DNA of 64,000 nt. Source: Macrolepiota albuminosa. Taxonomy: Eukaryota > Basidiomycota > Agaricomycetes > Agaricales > Agaricaceae. The notes under the pieces are model-generated. The model worked only from the letters and a program-made list of their open reading frames with translations. It was not told the DNA's origin and did no database searches. This document shows, one piece after another, positions 1-11,570 of this stretch (position 1 is its first letter; each line of letters begins with the position of its first letter). Location of the stretch: positions 1,550,001 to 1,614,000 of the forward strand of contig JAMWFC010000090.1 in NCBI GenBank assembly GCA_027475525.1, written 5' to 3'. The translations under genes were made by a program, and so were the position numbers.

Positions 1-1578
1 CAACGTCCCGTGCCTGCGCCCGCCCCAGTACCGCCCCCTACGTCAGCCCCGGCCCCTCCGGAGCCCAACTTCCGCCACGACCCCCTGCCCCACTTCGATC
101 TGCACGACCCCCTGCCCCATTTCAATCTGCGGAACCCCCCACAGCCTCCGATGCAAGCACGACCCTCCCGGGTTGAATGTCCCCCGCGCAACCCGGCACC
201 CGACCCGGCACCCAACCTGACACCACCGAACTCTCCCTGACCACCTCCGCCACCTCCACCTGAACCTCGAGGACGACCCCCAGGCCCCCCACCTCCGCCA
301 GTCCCTGCATGGAGACCCGGGCCTCCCCCTGGCAGGAACGAACCCCCCTGGGACAATGGACCTCCCGGGCATGGACCCCCAGGTGAGCCACCTGGAGGAG
401 GCCCTCCAGGCAGGTGGGGTCCTGCCCTCGGTGCCTTTCCTCCACAAGAAGGGGGGGGTAATCATTACTACTACTACTACAATGCTGGCCCTCCCCCCCG
501 CAACACTGCCAGACCGGACGACACTCGCGACGCCCTTGCCTGCGAAAGACGTCTGGACATTCAGAAACCTGATGCATTCATGGGCCGGGACCCCCGAAAA
601 TGGCGTACATTCCTCACTCAGTGTCTCAATATGTTTCAGGCAAAACCACTCACGTTTCAGGTTGACAGCTCCCGAGTGGCCTTTGCTGCCTCGTACCTCC
701 AGAGGATCGCCTTTGACCACTACACAGCCCTCATCCAGTTCGACCCCAACAACCCGGCACTCGCCCCCTGGCAAGCCTTCGTCGACGAGTTCTCCAGGAA
801 GTTCAGGATCTACGACACCGTGGCTGAGGCCGAGGACAACCTCTTCAACCTCCGGATGTGCTCGGAAGAACGTTTCACCACCTTCATCGTACGTTTTGAA
901 AAGGAAGCTTACGAGACAGGCTGGAATTACAGCGCCCTCCGGTACGCCCTCCGCCGTGCCCTGCCGCAACATATCAAGGACATTCTCCGACTCGCCCCGA
1001 AACAACCCTCCTACGATGGATACAAGGCCCTCGTCATGCAGATTGACCAGCGCTACTGGGAAGACCGCAGCGAGTACTTGAACTCCCGAACCTCCTGGAA
1101 CCCTAGGGGAGGACCCCCATGGCCCCCCGGCAAAACCCCCAACCCCCAAACCCGAAACCTCGGTCCCCCCACATTCCCTGGCGGCCGACCCCCAGTGAGT
1201 CGCGGCCCGCCCAATGCTAACCCCAGCAGCGGCGCCCGCCCCCAGGCCCAACTCAATGCCGCCGTGGCCGCCAATGACCTGGGCAACGTGCCAGACCCCG
1301 AGGAACCCCCGGAAGACTCTGAAGATCCCAACTTTGCCGACAAGCAGGATGAAGAAGCCCTCTGGGCCAACCGGCTCTTGAAAAAGGGGCGACCCTGGGT
1401 CGAGGTCCCGAGGGATGTGCAGGAACAACAGAGAAGGGAGGGTGTCTGTATACTCTGTGGTGAGAAAGACCATTTCATCTCCGAGTGCCCCCAACGACAG
1501 GTCATGGGACGTGCCACCTGGACCTTCAAAGGGGAGGACACCACCTACGAGTACTCAGAAAACGACCCAGCAATTTAG
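1..1578 (+). pseudogene. gag: gag of element A, partial, one internal stop
   Basis: Encodes the capsid/nucleocapsid protein of the retrotransposon. The frame is open from base 1 apart from a TGA at 238-240. The N-terminal third is proline-rich with Asn-His and polytyrosine near 470. The central part (about 560-1100) is a retrotransposon Gag domain with 'KWRTFLTQCL' and 'RFTTFIVRFEKEAY'. A CCHC zinc knuckle, CILCGEKDHFISEC, lies near 1447-1488. The 3' end overlaps the pol frame by about 94 bases, so pol would need a frameshift or other recoding. The true start lies upstream of the window; the sister copy shows a Tyr/Pro-rich N-terminus starting just after its 5' LTR. The stop at 238 is probably a decayed CGA codon. 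Confidence 0.88.
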
Positions 1579-4500
1579 ACCTGGAAGACGCCCTAAATCG
1601 CGGAATCGACCCCAACGTCTTCTCCGCCCCAGTCTCACATCTTTGCTCCATGACGCTCATACAGGACACCCTCACGGCTTACCTACCCTCCTACTCTTCA
1701 CACTCCCTCTTCCTCAAAACCCGCCTCACCCCCTCTGGAACCCCCCTCGACACCCTCGTTGACAGTGGCGCCACTAACAACTTCATCGACGAAGCATGGT
1801 CTACCTTCACCCCAGAACCCGCTCAGCGACTCCCAGTCCCGGTACGGCTCTGCCTCTTCGACGGAGATGCCTCTACAGCGGGGGACATCACTTACTTCGT
1901 GCGTATGCCTGTTACTTTCGCCAACGGACAGACTCACACCCTCCGGATGTTGATAACCAAACTCCACCCTTCCGCACCCCTGGTCCTAGGGCTCCCGTGG
2001 CTCCGAGACACCAACCTCCACATCGATTGGCGACATCTTACCCTCCGCCTGACCCAGGACCCGATGCCCGACGACCAGCAACTCCCCTTCGACATCCCCC
2101 ACTTTCCCGATCCTACCCCGAAGGACGGACCCCCACCACCCACCGGACTCCAGTCCCGCTCATCCCGGTCCTTCATCATCAATGCCAGGCTAGACGGCGC
2201 CCCAGGACTGATATCGGCCCTCATCAACAGCGGAGCCACCAGAGTTTTCATCAGCGACGCCCTCGACCTCCCCCACGACTCCCCCGACCAGCCCCTCCGC
2301 CTGCAACGCCTCGACGGCACCCCCTCCTCCTCCAGCCCCATCCAGAAGTCTCACTTGGAACGCGTGACCCTGGACAATGACTACGAGTTCACCTCCGACT
2401 TCCTGGTCATGCAATTTCACGAGTCGACCCCAATGGTGCTGGGACTACCCTGGCTGCGCGACACAAACCCCGACATCAATTGGAGGATGCTTACCATGAC
2501 CTTCCCGGGACCCGAAGACCACCCCTTGACCGCCGTGCACCTCCGGGCCCTAGGAAGCAACCCAACGCCCGACACCCCCAGGACGACTGCTGTGCCCCCC
2601 ACGCATGCACTACCCACACCTGTCCGAGCCCGCAAGGCCCCTGATCGGCCTGCAAACATTCCTCGGAACAAGTACAAAGGGCCAAACTACCCTGGCCGGT
2701 CTCAGACACACGTCACACCTGCTCCAGCCGATGCACCCACGACCCTGATCGACCCAAACACACTCGACATTAGGATCATTGGGGCCGCCCCCTTTGCCCA
2801 CCTCATGAGGGATGGAACTCCCACGTTTCAGCTACACACCTCGCCCTCTCTCCCGGAAGAACATTTATGAGGGGATGCTATTCCCCCAAAAAGGAAAACC
2901 AAGGAGCAAATCCTCCAAGAAGTAGTTCCCCCGGAGTATCACGAGTTCGCTGACGTATTCTCCGAAGGAGACGCCAAGGAGATGCCCCCTCACCGCCCCT
3001 ATGACCACACCATCGACCTCAAGGAAGGAGCCACCCCCCCTTTCGGCAAGGTATACAACATGTCGGAGGTCAAACTCTGGGCCCTCAAGGACTACCTCGA
3101 CGAAATGCTCAGTAAGGGATTCATCTGACCCTCCGCCTCCGCTGCTGGAGCCCCGGTTCTATTCGCCAAGAAGAAGGATGGCTCGCTCCGACTCTGTGTC
3201 AACTACCGGGGACTCAATAAGATCACCAAGAAGAACCGCTACCCGCTCCCGCTCATCGGCGATCTGGTCGATTGACTCTGCAGTGCCAAGGTTTACACGA
3301 AAATTGACCTCCGCTCCGGTTACAACAATGTCCGCATCGCCCCGGGACACAAGTGGAAAACCGCGTTCCGCATGCGGTATGGTCTGTTTGAATACCTTGT
3401 GATGCCTTTCAGAATGACTAACTCCTCCGCCACGTTCCAATACTTCATGAACAACATCTTTCACGACATGAGCGACGTCTTTGTGATTGTCTATCTGGAC
3501 GACATCCTCATTTATTCTGACTCGCAGGAGGACCACCAGAAACATGTCCGGCAAGTCCTCAAACGCCTCCGGGAGCACAACCTCCATGCCAAGCCCGAGA
3601 AGTGTTCATTCCATACGGAAGAGGTTGAGTATCTTGGCGTCATAGTATCCCCAAATGGCGTTCACATGGACCCCCACAAGGTCAAGGCCATCATCAACTG
3701 GCCGCAGCCCCAGAACGTCAAGGAAGTACAATCCTTCTTGGGATTTGCTAACTTCTACCAGAGGTTCATAGATAACTACTCCGGTATCACGAAACCCCTC
3801 AACCGGCTCACATGCAAGGACGTTGCCTGGAACTGGGACAGTAAGTGCCAGAGTGTCTTTAACCTGCTCAAGGAGGCTTTCATGGCTGCCCCTGTACTCC
3901 GGCACTATTACCCGGCCCTCCCGATTATCCTGGAGTGCGACGCCTCCAACTACGCCATCGCCGGGATTCTCTTGCAGATGGAACCTGACGGCGGGGAGCC
4001 CCGGCCAGTTGCCTTCTACACCCGGTCCATGATTGACGCCAAGCTCAACTACGACATCTATGACAAGGAGCTCCTCGCCATCGTCGAAGCCTTCAAACAA
4101 TGGCAAGCCTACCTCGAGGGAGCCCAGCATTGGATTCAGGTCTACTCGGATCATAACAACCTGCAGTACTTCACCACAACCAAGCAACTTAGTCGACAGC
4201 AGGCCCAATGGTCCAAGGTTCTCTCAGAATACGACTTCACGATCCAGTACCGCCCGGGACGACTTGGAGCTAAACCTGATGCCCTCACCTGTCGACCGGA
4301 CGTCTATCCCAAGAAGTCATTCAAGGCAGAACGCAATGCATTCAATCATCGCGTGGTGATCCCTCCCAAACATCTGAATGCCGTACTGATCTTAAACGAC
4401 GAAGGGACCCTGAGCCAGATCCGCCGCGCCCCCCGAGACAAGTACTTCACCGATCACGACCCCCGAAACCCCCCCGATGGAACCGACCGGGACCCCACCT

Positions 4501-5873
4501 TCTCCTTGTCCCCCGACAAAAAACTCCTCCAGGGCGGCCGCATCTACGTCCCGGATTACGCCCAACTCCACTATGACGTCCTCCGTCAACACCACGACCA
4601 CAAGCTCCGGGGACACCCTGGAATATGTAAGACCCTCCAGCTTATCTCCTGGACTTACTTCTGGCCAGGGTTGAAGAAGGACGTGACCCGTTACATTCCA
4701 TCATGCGAACCCTGCCTCTGGGCCAAGGTCCCCTGACACCGACCATATGGACTCCTGAAACCCCTGCCAGTCGGGCGACGCCCCTGGTCCTCCATATCCC
4801 TGGACCACATCGTCGAACTCCTGGAATCTGAAGGGTTTGATGCCATTCTTGTTGTTGTGTGTAGGCTAACCAAACAGGGCATCTTCCTATCCTGCCACAC
4901 TACGGACACCGCCCCGGACTTTGCCTGGCTGTTCCTCAAGCATGTCTTCGCCAAACACGGACTCCCAGACGACATTGTCTCCGACCGTGGCCCACTCTTC
5001 GTATCCAAGTTTTGGACTTCCCTGTGCAAGGCCCTTGAAGTAAAGACTAACCTCTCTACTGCCTATCACCCCGAAACCGATGGTCAAACCGAAAAGGTCA
5101 ACCAGTCTCTCGAGCAGTACCTCCAACTGTACGTCAACTACTTGCAGGACAACTGGCGTGCCGAGCTCCCCCTGGCCGAGTTCACCTACAACAACACGCC
5201 GCACTCCGCCACCGGGGTATTGCCCTTCTTTGCCAACAAGAGATACCACCCCCGACTGACACTCTCGCTCCAGGACATCCCGTCACACGCCGCCCATGAG
5301 GTTGCCCGAGATCTCCAATCCCTTCACGAGTTTCTCTGGGAAGAGATCGATACCGCGAACCGGGCCTATGCAAAACACACTGACCGGAAATGGGAAGACA
5401 CCCCTGACTGGACCTCCGGGACAAAGGTATGGTTAGATCGACGCCACCTCCGCACCCACCGGCCCTCCCCAAAACTCGATCACAAGCGCCTTGGCCCGTT
5501 CAAAATATTGAAGAAGGTCTCATCCCACGCCTACAAGATCAAGCTTCCCCCAGGACTAAAAGGTCTGCACCCAGTATTCCACGTCCGCCTCCTGGAACGA
5601 CACCCCCCGGATCCCTTCCCCAAACGACGTCCTAAGCCCCCTTCCCCAGTCGAGGTCGAGGACGAGTACCACTACGAGGTTGAAGACATCCTTGACTCCT
5701 GGAATATTCGTGGACAACCCCACTTCCTCATATGGTGGAAGGGATACGGCCCGGAAGACGACACTTGGGAACCGCACGGAAACCTCGAAGGCGCCCTCGA
5801 CAAACTCTGGGACTTCCAACAGCGGCACCCAGGAAATGATCTTCCCAGGCGCAGAACTCACAGATGGCAGTAG
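1485..5873 (+). pseudogene. pol: pol of element A (PR-PR-RT-RH-IN-chromodomain), four TGA stops
   Basis: One reading frame covers the whole region, interrupted only by TGA codons at 2868, 3126, 3273 and 4734. Two aspartic-protease-like modules come first: VDSGATNNFIDEAW (about 1760) and a degenerate INSGATRVFIS (about 2225), each followed by a GLPWLRDTN segment. Reverse transcriptase follows with YLDDILIYS near 3500, then RNase H with SDHNNLQYF near 4150. The integrase has a zinc-binding HHCC region ending SCEPCLWAKV, then a core with [12 protein letters not shown] (about 4980) and [11 protein letters not shown]. The C-terminus (about 5680-5830) is a chromodomain with [17 protein letters not shown]. 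In the sister copy the residues at three stops are Arg encoded by CGA, and the fourth is Gln, consistent with C-to-T decay. Confidence 0.93.
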
Positions 5874-6139
5874 TGGGCGTAACCCCCGCCTCTGGGCTCA
5901 GTAGGGATTCAACTCCCATGTATACTTTCTGCTTTCCCTTTCTAGAACTTACTCCCTTTTTAGTACCTTTTCTCATAAGTAGTGCCCCGGAATCGGGGCA
6001 AGGTCTCCTTTCAGCTTTTCCACCGCATTACTTACACGATTCCTTTTTTATTTTACTCCGGCAGAACTCCGGCAGAACAAGTATATACATTTTTCTCTTA
6101 TAAGACCTGCTATCTTACAATATAGGGTACACGACGTAG
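5874..6139. other. spacer between pol and the antisense accessory gene
   Basis: About 265 bases separate the chromodomain stop from the stop of the antisense gene. The stretch is AT-richer than its flanks. It includes an A-rich run at 6146-6160 next to the end of the antisense gene, which on the minus strand is T-rich. It could hold the convergent 3' ends of both transcripts, but I see no clear polyadenylation signal. It is missing from the sister element, where integrase runs straight into the accessory gene. Confidence 0.5.
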
Positions 6140-7967
6140 CTACCAAAAAAAAACAAAAAAAGGGGGCTCAAAGAAGGACCCGCTAGTGAGGGGTCTCTGG
6201 GCCCCCCTCCTGGACCTCAACGGCCAACTCCGGGGCTCCTCCCCCTCCCGCTCCCCCGGAACGTATTGCTGCGACGCCTTCTCCATCAGCTGGTCCCAGG
6301 TCGGGAGCGACTCGCCCTCGTCCAGGACCCTCTCGAACCAGGTCCCCGGCACTGGGACGTTTCTCCGCCGATGCGCCGAGACTAGCCTCCCCAGCAAGTC
6401 CAGCCCACGCTCCACCCCGGGGGTCGCCAATTCGGGCTGCTGACCCTCCTGCAGGGAGGCTAACGCCGCAGCCACCCCGTCCAGGAGCAGGCGGTGCTCC
6501 CGAGCCCAACCTGGAAAATCAGCGCAGGGACACAGGGAAACGGCTGAACCACTCACTCAAGGCCGACATCCGGGCGACGACCAAGTCCTGCAAGCTCTGA
6601 GGGGCCGGCTCTGGATGGCCCGCAGTGCGTCCCGCTCGGCCTCCAATGCCCCCCACGCCACCCGAACCTCCTGCAGCTCCTGGGCTACCGCCCCCCAGTC
6701 CTCCTCCACCCACCGCTGAGCCGCCGCCTCCTGCCTCATTGCCTCCTCGCTCTGAGCCAAGGTCGTCCGAACCCCCCGCAGTTGCTCGGCCATGACCTGA
6801 TGGTAGTCGGCCAGCTCCCCCCTCTCCTGCTCGGCCCTGTCCATGCACTCCTGCAGCGCCGCCATGTCAGCGCTCAGCGGCCGCCCCAACAGGGGGGAGA
6901 ACGCCGCTGGGGACAGACGCAGGGGAGGGGTCAGGGAGGGGGCCTCCTGGGAAAGTCGCGGCCGCCTGGAAGGCCTGGGGGAAGGGCTAGGCGACGCCCG
7001 CCACTTCCCCTTGTCGACACGACCCCTGCTCACTCCGGCCCGGGTTGACCAGCGCGTGATCAAGACCACGGGCCGGCCCCGGCTACTTGCCCCCACCCCC
7101 CTCACCTGAGACTCCCTCGCCGGGGCTCCATCCCCCCCAGAGCCCCCCGGCGCTCCCATTGGTGGCTCGACCACCCAGTCCCTCTCCTCCACCCCCATCC
7201 TGCGTGTCACCCCCCCAACGGCCACCCCTGCTCCCATGCCATACAGCGCACCCTCTATAACGCCGAAACGGAGCAGCGCTCGTGGTTGAGGCGACATGCC
7301 TCGCACACCGACGAGTCCCTCTGGGACGACGGGCTGGGGGCCTCAAAAAGGCACGGCACCGTCCAACAAGCACAATGCACACACTGGGTCAACGTTAGCG
7401 GCGGCCACAAGGTACGACACCACTTACCGGCCCGTTGCTGACGCACCACGCATGGGTGGGCAACCCCCGGGGCCTCTCAAGGGCCTGCTCAAACGACGAC
7501 TGCGACACAACTGCCCACGGGATACGTAGGTCCTCCAGAACTGTCGATATGATACCAGGGGCCATCTCCGACCGACGAAAACAAGGGGCGGCCAGACGAG
7601 GGCGAGGTGAGGGAGGAGGGCGGGGGGGCCGGACAGTCATCCGCACGACAGTGGGCACGGGACGACCGAAGCCCAGCTGAGGAATCAACCCAGGAACCGA
7701 CGCTGGGAGACTGGCCAGGTCTGCCTCAGTCCCCGGCAGGTGACTGGGCCCCACCTCAGGGGCAGGTGCGTTTTGTTGTTCTAAAACAGGGAGGTTGATC
7801 GTGCCAAGCAAGAACACGTGAGTGCACCTACGTTGCTGGAAGAGTGCCGCAATGCGCTCCTGATCCAGGCAGTGCCTACACTGGGCGTCCCGGGCCTCCC
7901 ACGTGACAAGGGGTGCAACTTCGTCAGTAGGCGGGGGCGTCAGGAAATGTGTCGGCGTATGCGACAT
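6140..7967 (-). pseudogene. antisense accessory gene of element A (cysteine-cluster/coiled-coil protein)
   Basis: A four-exon gene opposite to gag-pol: exons 7832-7967, 7428-7780, 6557-7383 and 6140-6510, with GT-AG introns of 51, 44 and 46 bases at the same positions as in the copy at 53175-54839. The N-terminus carries TPPPTDEVAPLVTWE then LDQERIAALFQQ. Exon 3 opens with a cysteine cluster, CVHCACWTVPC...CEACRLNHERC, resembling a Zn2Cys6-type cluster. A Pro/Ser/Arg-rich stretch and a predicted coiled coil (about 6650-6880) follow. Exon 4 has REHRLLLDG and RRRNVPVPGTWFERVLDEGE. A TAG at about 7255 replaces a Trp of the sister copy, and a one-G loss in a G run near 7220 shifts frame, so this copy is broken. 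Function unknown; a DNA- or chromatin-binding role is a guess from the cysteine cluster. Confidence 0.72.
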
Positions 7968-8080
7968 GGTTGAGTTTGATGGTAAAATTTTTTTTGATAT
8001 GTGGCAGGTCAGGTGCTGGATCCCACGGTTGGACCCCGGTCCGACCCACCAGCTGTGCGCGCCTCGGAGGGTCTCGGCGC

Positions 8081-8094
8081 TAAGGGGGGGGTGA
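8081..8094 (+). promoter_or_regulatory. polypurine tract of element A
   Basis: A G-rich purine run (TAAGGGGGGGGTGA) lies directly against the LTR start TGTCACGACC at 8095. This is the expected place and composition for the primer of plus-strand DNA synthesis. The sister element has the same tract at 53045-53056 on the other strand, which confirms the LTR boundary. Confidence 0.85.
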
Positions 8095-8857
8095 TGTCAC
8101 GACCCCTCCTCTCTGGACCCGTCCCGGAACACCCCCAGAACACTATCTGGGACCCTCTCTTCGACCCCACAGGACACGCCCCGCCATCACGACTACCGAC
8201 ACCGCCATCACGCGCATCATGGACCGCCATCAGCCACCACCAGCCCCGATCAACAATCGGATCACGCGACTCGCCTCTGGCCACCACGCATCACGCATCA
8301 CAGCTCCCTCCGCACCTATTGATTGCGCGCCCCACATGCGCGATCCAAGTATACAGTCCTTGCCTGCTACTCAATGACTCCCAGAACCTATCCCAGACAC
8401 CCCAGAACCCAAAACCCGGTCCCGTAGTACTTATAGCACAGTTCCCTGTTGGATTCGCCAGTCTTGATATTACACTGCTTACACTGCTTTACATTGCATT
8501 ACTTGGATTGTTGCGTGCCCTCTGCTTGATTGGTATGCATTGACTGGCACGCTTTTGACTGGCACGCTTGAATACTCGCGTGCTCTAAGATTGGTACGCA
8601 CTTCACGACTTTAAATTGCTAACTCGGTCTCGTCTTAGAACCTCCGGTTCACAACTCAACCCCCACCCGAAATCCCCCAGCTACTCTCAACCCAAAACCC
8701 CCGGGCCGAGTCCCCTTTCCCAGGATTACCCCTGTCCACGTCTTGAACCCCGGAGTCCTAGCCCCGGAGTTCCAGACACCCGAGTATCTGTAGGTCAAGT
8801 CCGCATTGTAAGGGCGATTGCTTTCCCGGAAAGCCCCTGACTCAGCAGAATCTGACA
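8095..8857 (+). repeat. 3' LTR of element A
   Basis: 763-bp LTR starting TGTCACGACC and ending TCTGACA, with the standard TG...CA ends. Related copies lie at 52288-53044, 55558-56306 and 62322-62799, all in the opposite orientation. The internal TATA-like box and transcript start are described separately. The right flank passes into KDZ-derived sequence within about 35 bases. Confidence 0.92.
8428..8472 (+). promoter_or_regulatory. LTR core promoter and presumed self-primer sequence
   Basis: A TATA-like TTATAG lies at 8431, and AGTCTTGATATTA at 8460-8472 is about 29 bases downstream, the usual TATA-to-start distance. The same 13 bases, complemented, form the primer-binding site directly after the 5' LTR of element B (62309-62321). 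I infer that the transcript starts at about 8460 and that its 5' end folds back to prime reverse transcription. Confidence 0.6.
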
Positions 8858-9477
8858 TGAGCCTCCCCAGGATTGAGGCCTGGATTTTTTGAAGAGATGC
8901 ATGGGCTCAAGTTTTCACATTCTTACTTGGGGTGACCTGGACAAAGTAAGAATATAGGAATGATTTCTCTGCAATGAATTCCTGAAGGGCTTGCAGGAGC
9001 CTTTCAATTTGAATCAAGCACAGATTGGACTCTATCATTGTTAATAGTGAGACATTACCCATGATCATAGATGGAAAGAAGATTTCAAAATCTTCTGGAA
9101 CAACTACATCTGTTGGTTCAAGGTTATCTGGCAGCAGTACCAGCAGATCTGCTGGTTGTCCATCTTCCGCCATTTCATTGTCGTCAAAGACTCCAGGAAC
9201 TTCATCCGGTTCCAGGGGGGCAGTCTACCTTCCACTAGCAATAAACCCGCTCCTGTCCTGAGAAGCAGCAAGGACATTGAGTCAAACCCTTAATAGTTCT
9301 CTTTCCGCCTCGACCTTTTGCTGATCATCATTGCTTGCATGCCAATTCAAATGGCAAACCTGGTCCTGAATTGCAATTCTAAGCTTCCAATTAGTGATAG
9401 GTTGGGCCATCAGCAATATACCTTACTGCTGCTCCTCAATGTCAAGGGCAAGTTAAATCCAGAAGGAATGAATATCC

Positions 9478-10423
9478 TGATACGATGCTGTACCAGCAGT
9501 CAGGGACACAACATGCACCAGAAGTCAAAATAAACATTTAATCATAAGGCTGAAAACTGTAAGCCTCCTGGTAGCAGTCTCAACAAATTATATCTCCAAA
9601 AACACCCCAATAAATACACAGACAGTACAGAACAAAGGGCAGGGACCAGCTCAAGCTATCCACTCAACAATAGTCCAACCACTGTAATGGGGAGGGGAAG
9701 CATAAAAGCTGGCAGAAGTGACAAAATGGGATCAATTTGTGATGATATAAATCAAGATCAGATCTGACAATGCCTGATTTGACATGACTGAAAGGGGAAA
9801 GGAAAAGAAGCATGGAGGGATGTCAAAAGAAGCATGGAATCCAGAGAAGTGCTAAAAGGGGAAAGAAGGATCTATGAATGGGATCATGCTAAATAGAGCT
9901 GAAGCAAATGGGAAAGTGGCAATCAGAGACATCCAGAGGAATAGTGGAACAAGAAGTTGAATGGTAGAACTGGGGGCACCAAAACATGCCTTCCAAAAGG
10001 GAAATTGGACTATCAAAGATGTTCTGGAGGCTGGGGACTTGACCACAAAAGAGTCATGTGTAGATAGTGGTCTGTGCACCAGAAAAACAGTATAAATAGC
10101 CCAAGTTTAGTAGAGAATAGACAGGCATTTGATAGGCAAAGGCTCAGTGGTTCCCAGGGAGTGAATCACCTAGGCTAGAGTTTATTGAACACCTCTTATT
10201 GGAAGTCTATTGGTAGACAAAGGCTCGGTGGTTCCCAGGGAGTGAACTACTTAGGCTGGAGTTTATTGAGAACCTTCTTCTGCCTATCAGGATATTTGAT
10301 ATTCTGTGAAGCACCCAATACATCAAGTTTTTATCATCAAGCACCAGTGTGGATTAGAGGTCACTTTCTAAGACTTCAAGAAAGCCCCAGAACTATCAGT
10401 ACTACTTGCAACCAAGTACTACA
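9478..10423 (+). repeat. solo LTR inserted in the KDZ relic
   Basis: A 946-bp LTR starting TGATACGATG and ending AGTACTACA, flanked by the four-base target duplication ATCC. A TATA box (CAGTATAAATAG, about 10088) sets its orientation to +. An imperfect duplication with an 81-bp period covers about 10141-10290. The same LTR family lies inverted at 11571-12549. No internal coding part of this family is seen in the window. Confidence 0.85.
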
Positions 10424-11570
10424 ATCCGTCACTGCAACATCTGTTGAGTAGTTTCCACTGTCTGCTGCTATTCAGTCTTCACTTGCATTATTGAAGGTCA
10501 TTGTACAAGCTTTGAGAATATCTATTGCTTTACAGTTTCCCTCCTCTTTGAGCCTTTCTGCCTTAGCTATTCTGGCTTCCCAGCTTGTTAGTAAACCTGT
10601 TGATATTCTGACAAATCACTCAGTGAAATATAGAACGGCTGTATCTCTCATCTTAACAGCAGTCCTGTACTTTTGACATAGGAATGGAACCATGTCAAGC
10701 AGCTTCTTCCAGTTTGAGTCACACATGTGATCATCAAGAATGGGGCAAAGCAGAAAAAACAATCCTCCTTATGCCCATGGATATGAAGAATTCCTATTGA
10801 AAGGTCCATAAATAGATTATTCAGCAGGACTTCTCCAGCCTCAGCAGGCCATTCAGAAAATTTGATACACTACTGGCATGCTATGTCATATACCAGTAGA
10901 AGATGCTGAATCTCATTCATGTTGGTTGTTTTAACTGCCTATATAATGGAAAAGTCTGTGTAAACCTGGCCTTTACCATGGGTCAAGTTTGTTATACTAT
11001 TAGGAGCAAAGCAGCTGTGCTGTGTACATGCTGTTGCAACAATACCAGTAATATTGCAGGACTTGTTCATCATCAGGGCCTTTTCAATAGCTTTAAATGT
11101 ATTTTTACAAGCTGCTCCCTGAACAAATGGAAGTCCAGCAGATGGCCAACAGACAAGATTGAATTGATGAGTGGACAGCAGACAGGTAATGTTAAAAAAT
11201 GTTACTTACTATTGGCTATTCCTTTGTGTGCTTAAGATAGTAGGTGAGCTCATCCCTTCTGGCTATCATACCACTGCCTTCTGAATGCCATATATTATGA
11301 GCAGAATTAGAATGTTGAATGTGATCTGCTTTAAAGTTTCTATCTATTATTAAAGAATGATTGAATTTCCACCAGACAGAATCTTCTTCTCAATTAAATA
11401 AAAGATTAACTCCTGATTGGAGACAAGTTGGACAGAATATTGCAAGTTCACCATGATCTGGCACTATGGAGTGCCTTGATTCATCATGTCCAAAACCTGC
11501 CCACTTCAACTTTTTTTAGCTATTGCCATGAATAAAAATTTTGTTGTAGATCATGGTAAAGGTTATCCAC

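Larger units (their letters stand above)
1..8857 (+). mobile_element. Ty3/gypsy chromovirus (element A), 5' end outside window
   Basis: A Ty3/gypsy LTR retrotransposon read on the + strand, lacking only its 5' LTR and gag start, which lie left of the window. In order it holds gag, pol (protease, reverse transcriptase, RNase H, integrase, chromodomain), a spacer, an accessory gene on the opposite strand, a polypurine tract and a 3' LTR. A second copy of the same family (52288-62799, minus strand) has the same order, so the antisense gene is part of the element and not a chance neighbour. The chromodomain places it among the chromoviruses, which integrate into marked heterochromatin. Element A is dead: it has one in-frame TGA in gag, four in pol, and a stop plus a frameshift in the accessory gene. 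Confidence 0.93.

Noticed and set aside
43..1494. Long minus-strand open frame opposite gag
   Set aside because: It is a by-product of the GC-rich, proline-coding gag strand; the + frame has a Gag domain and zinc knuckle and the minus frame has no motif.
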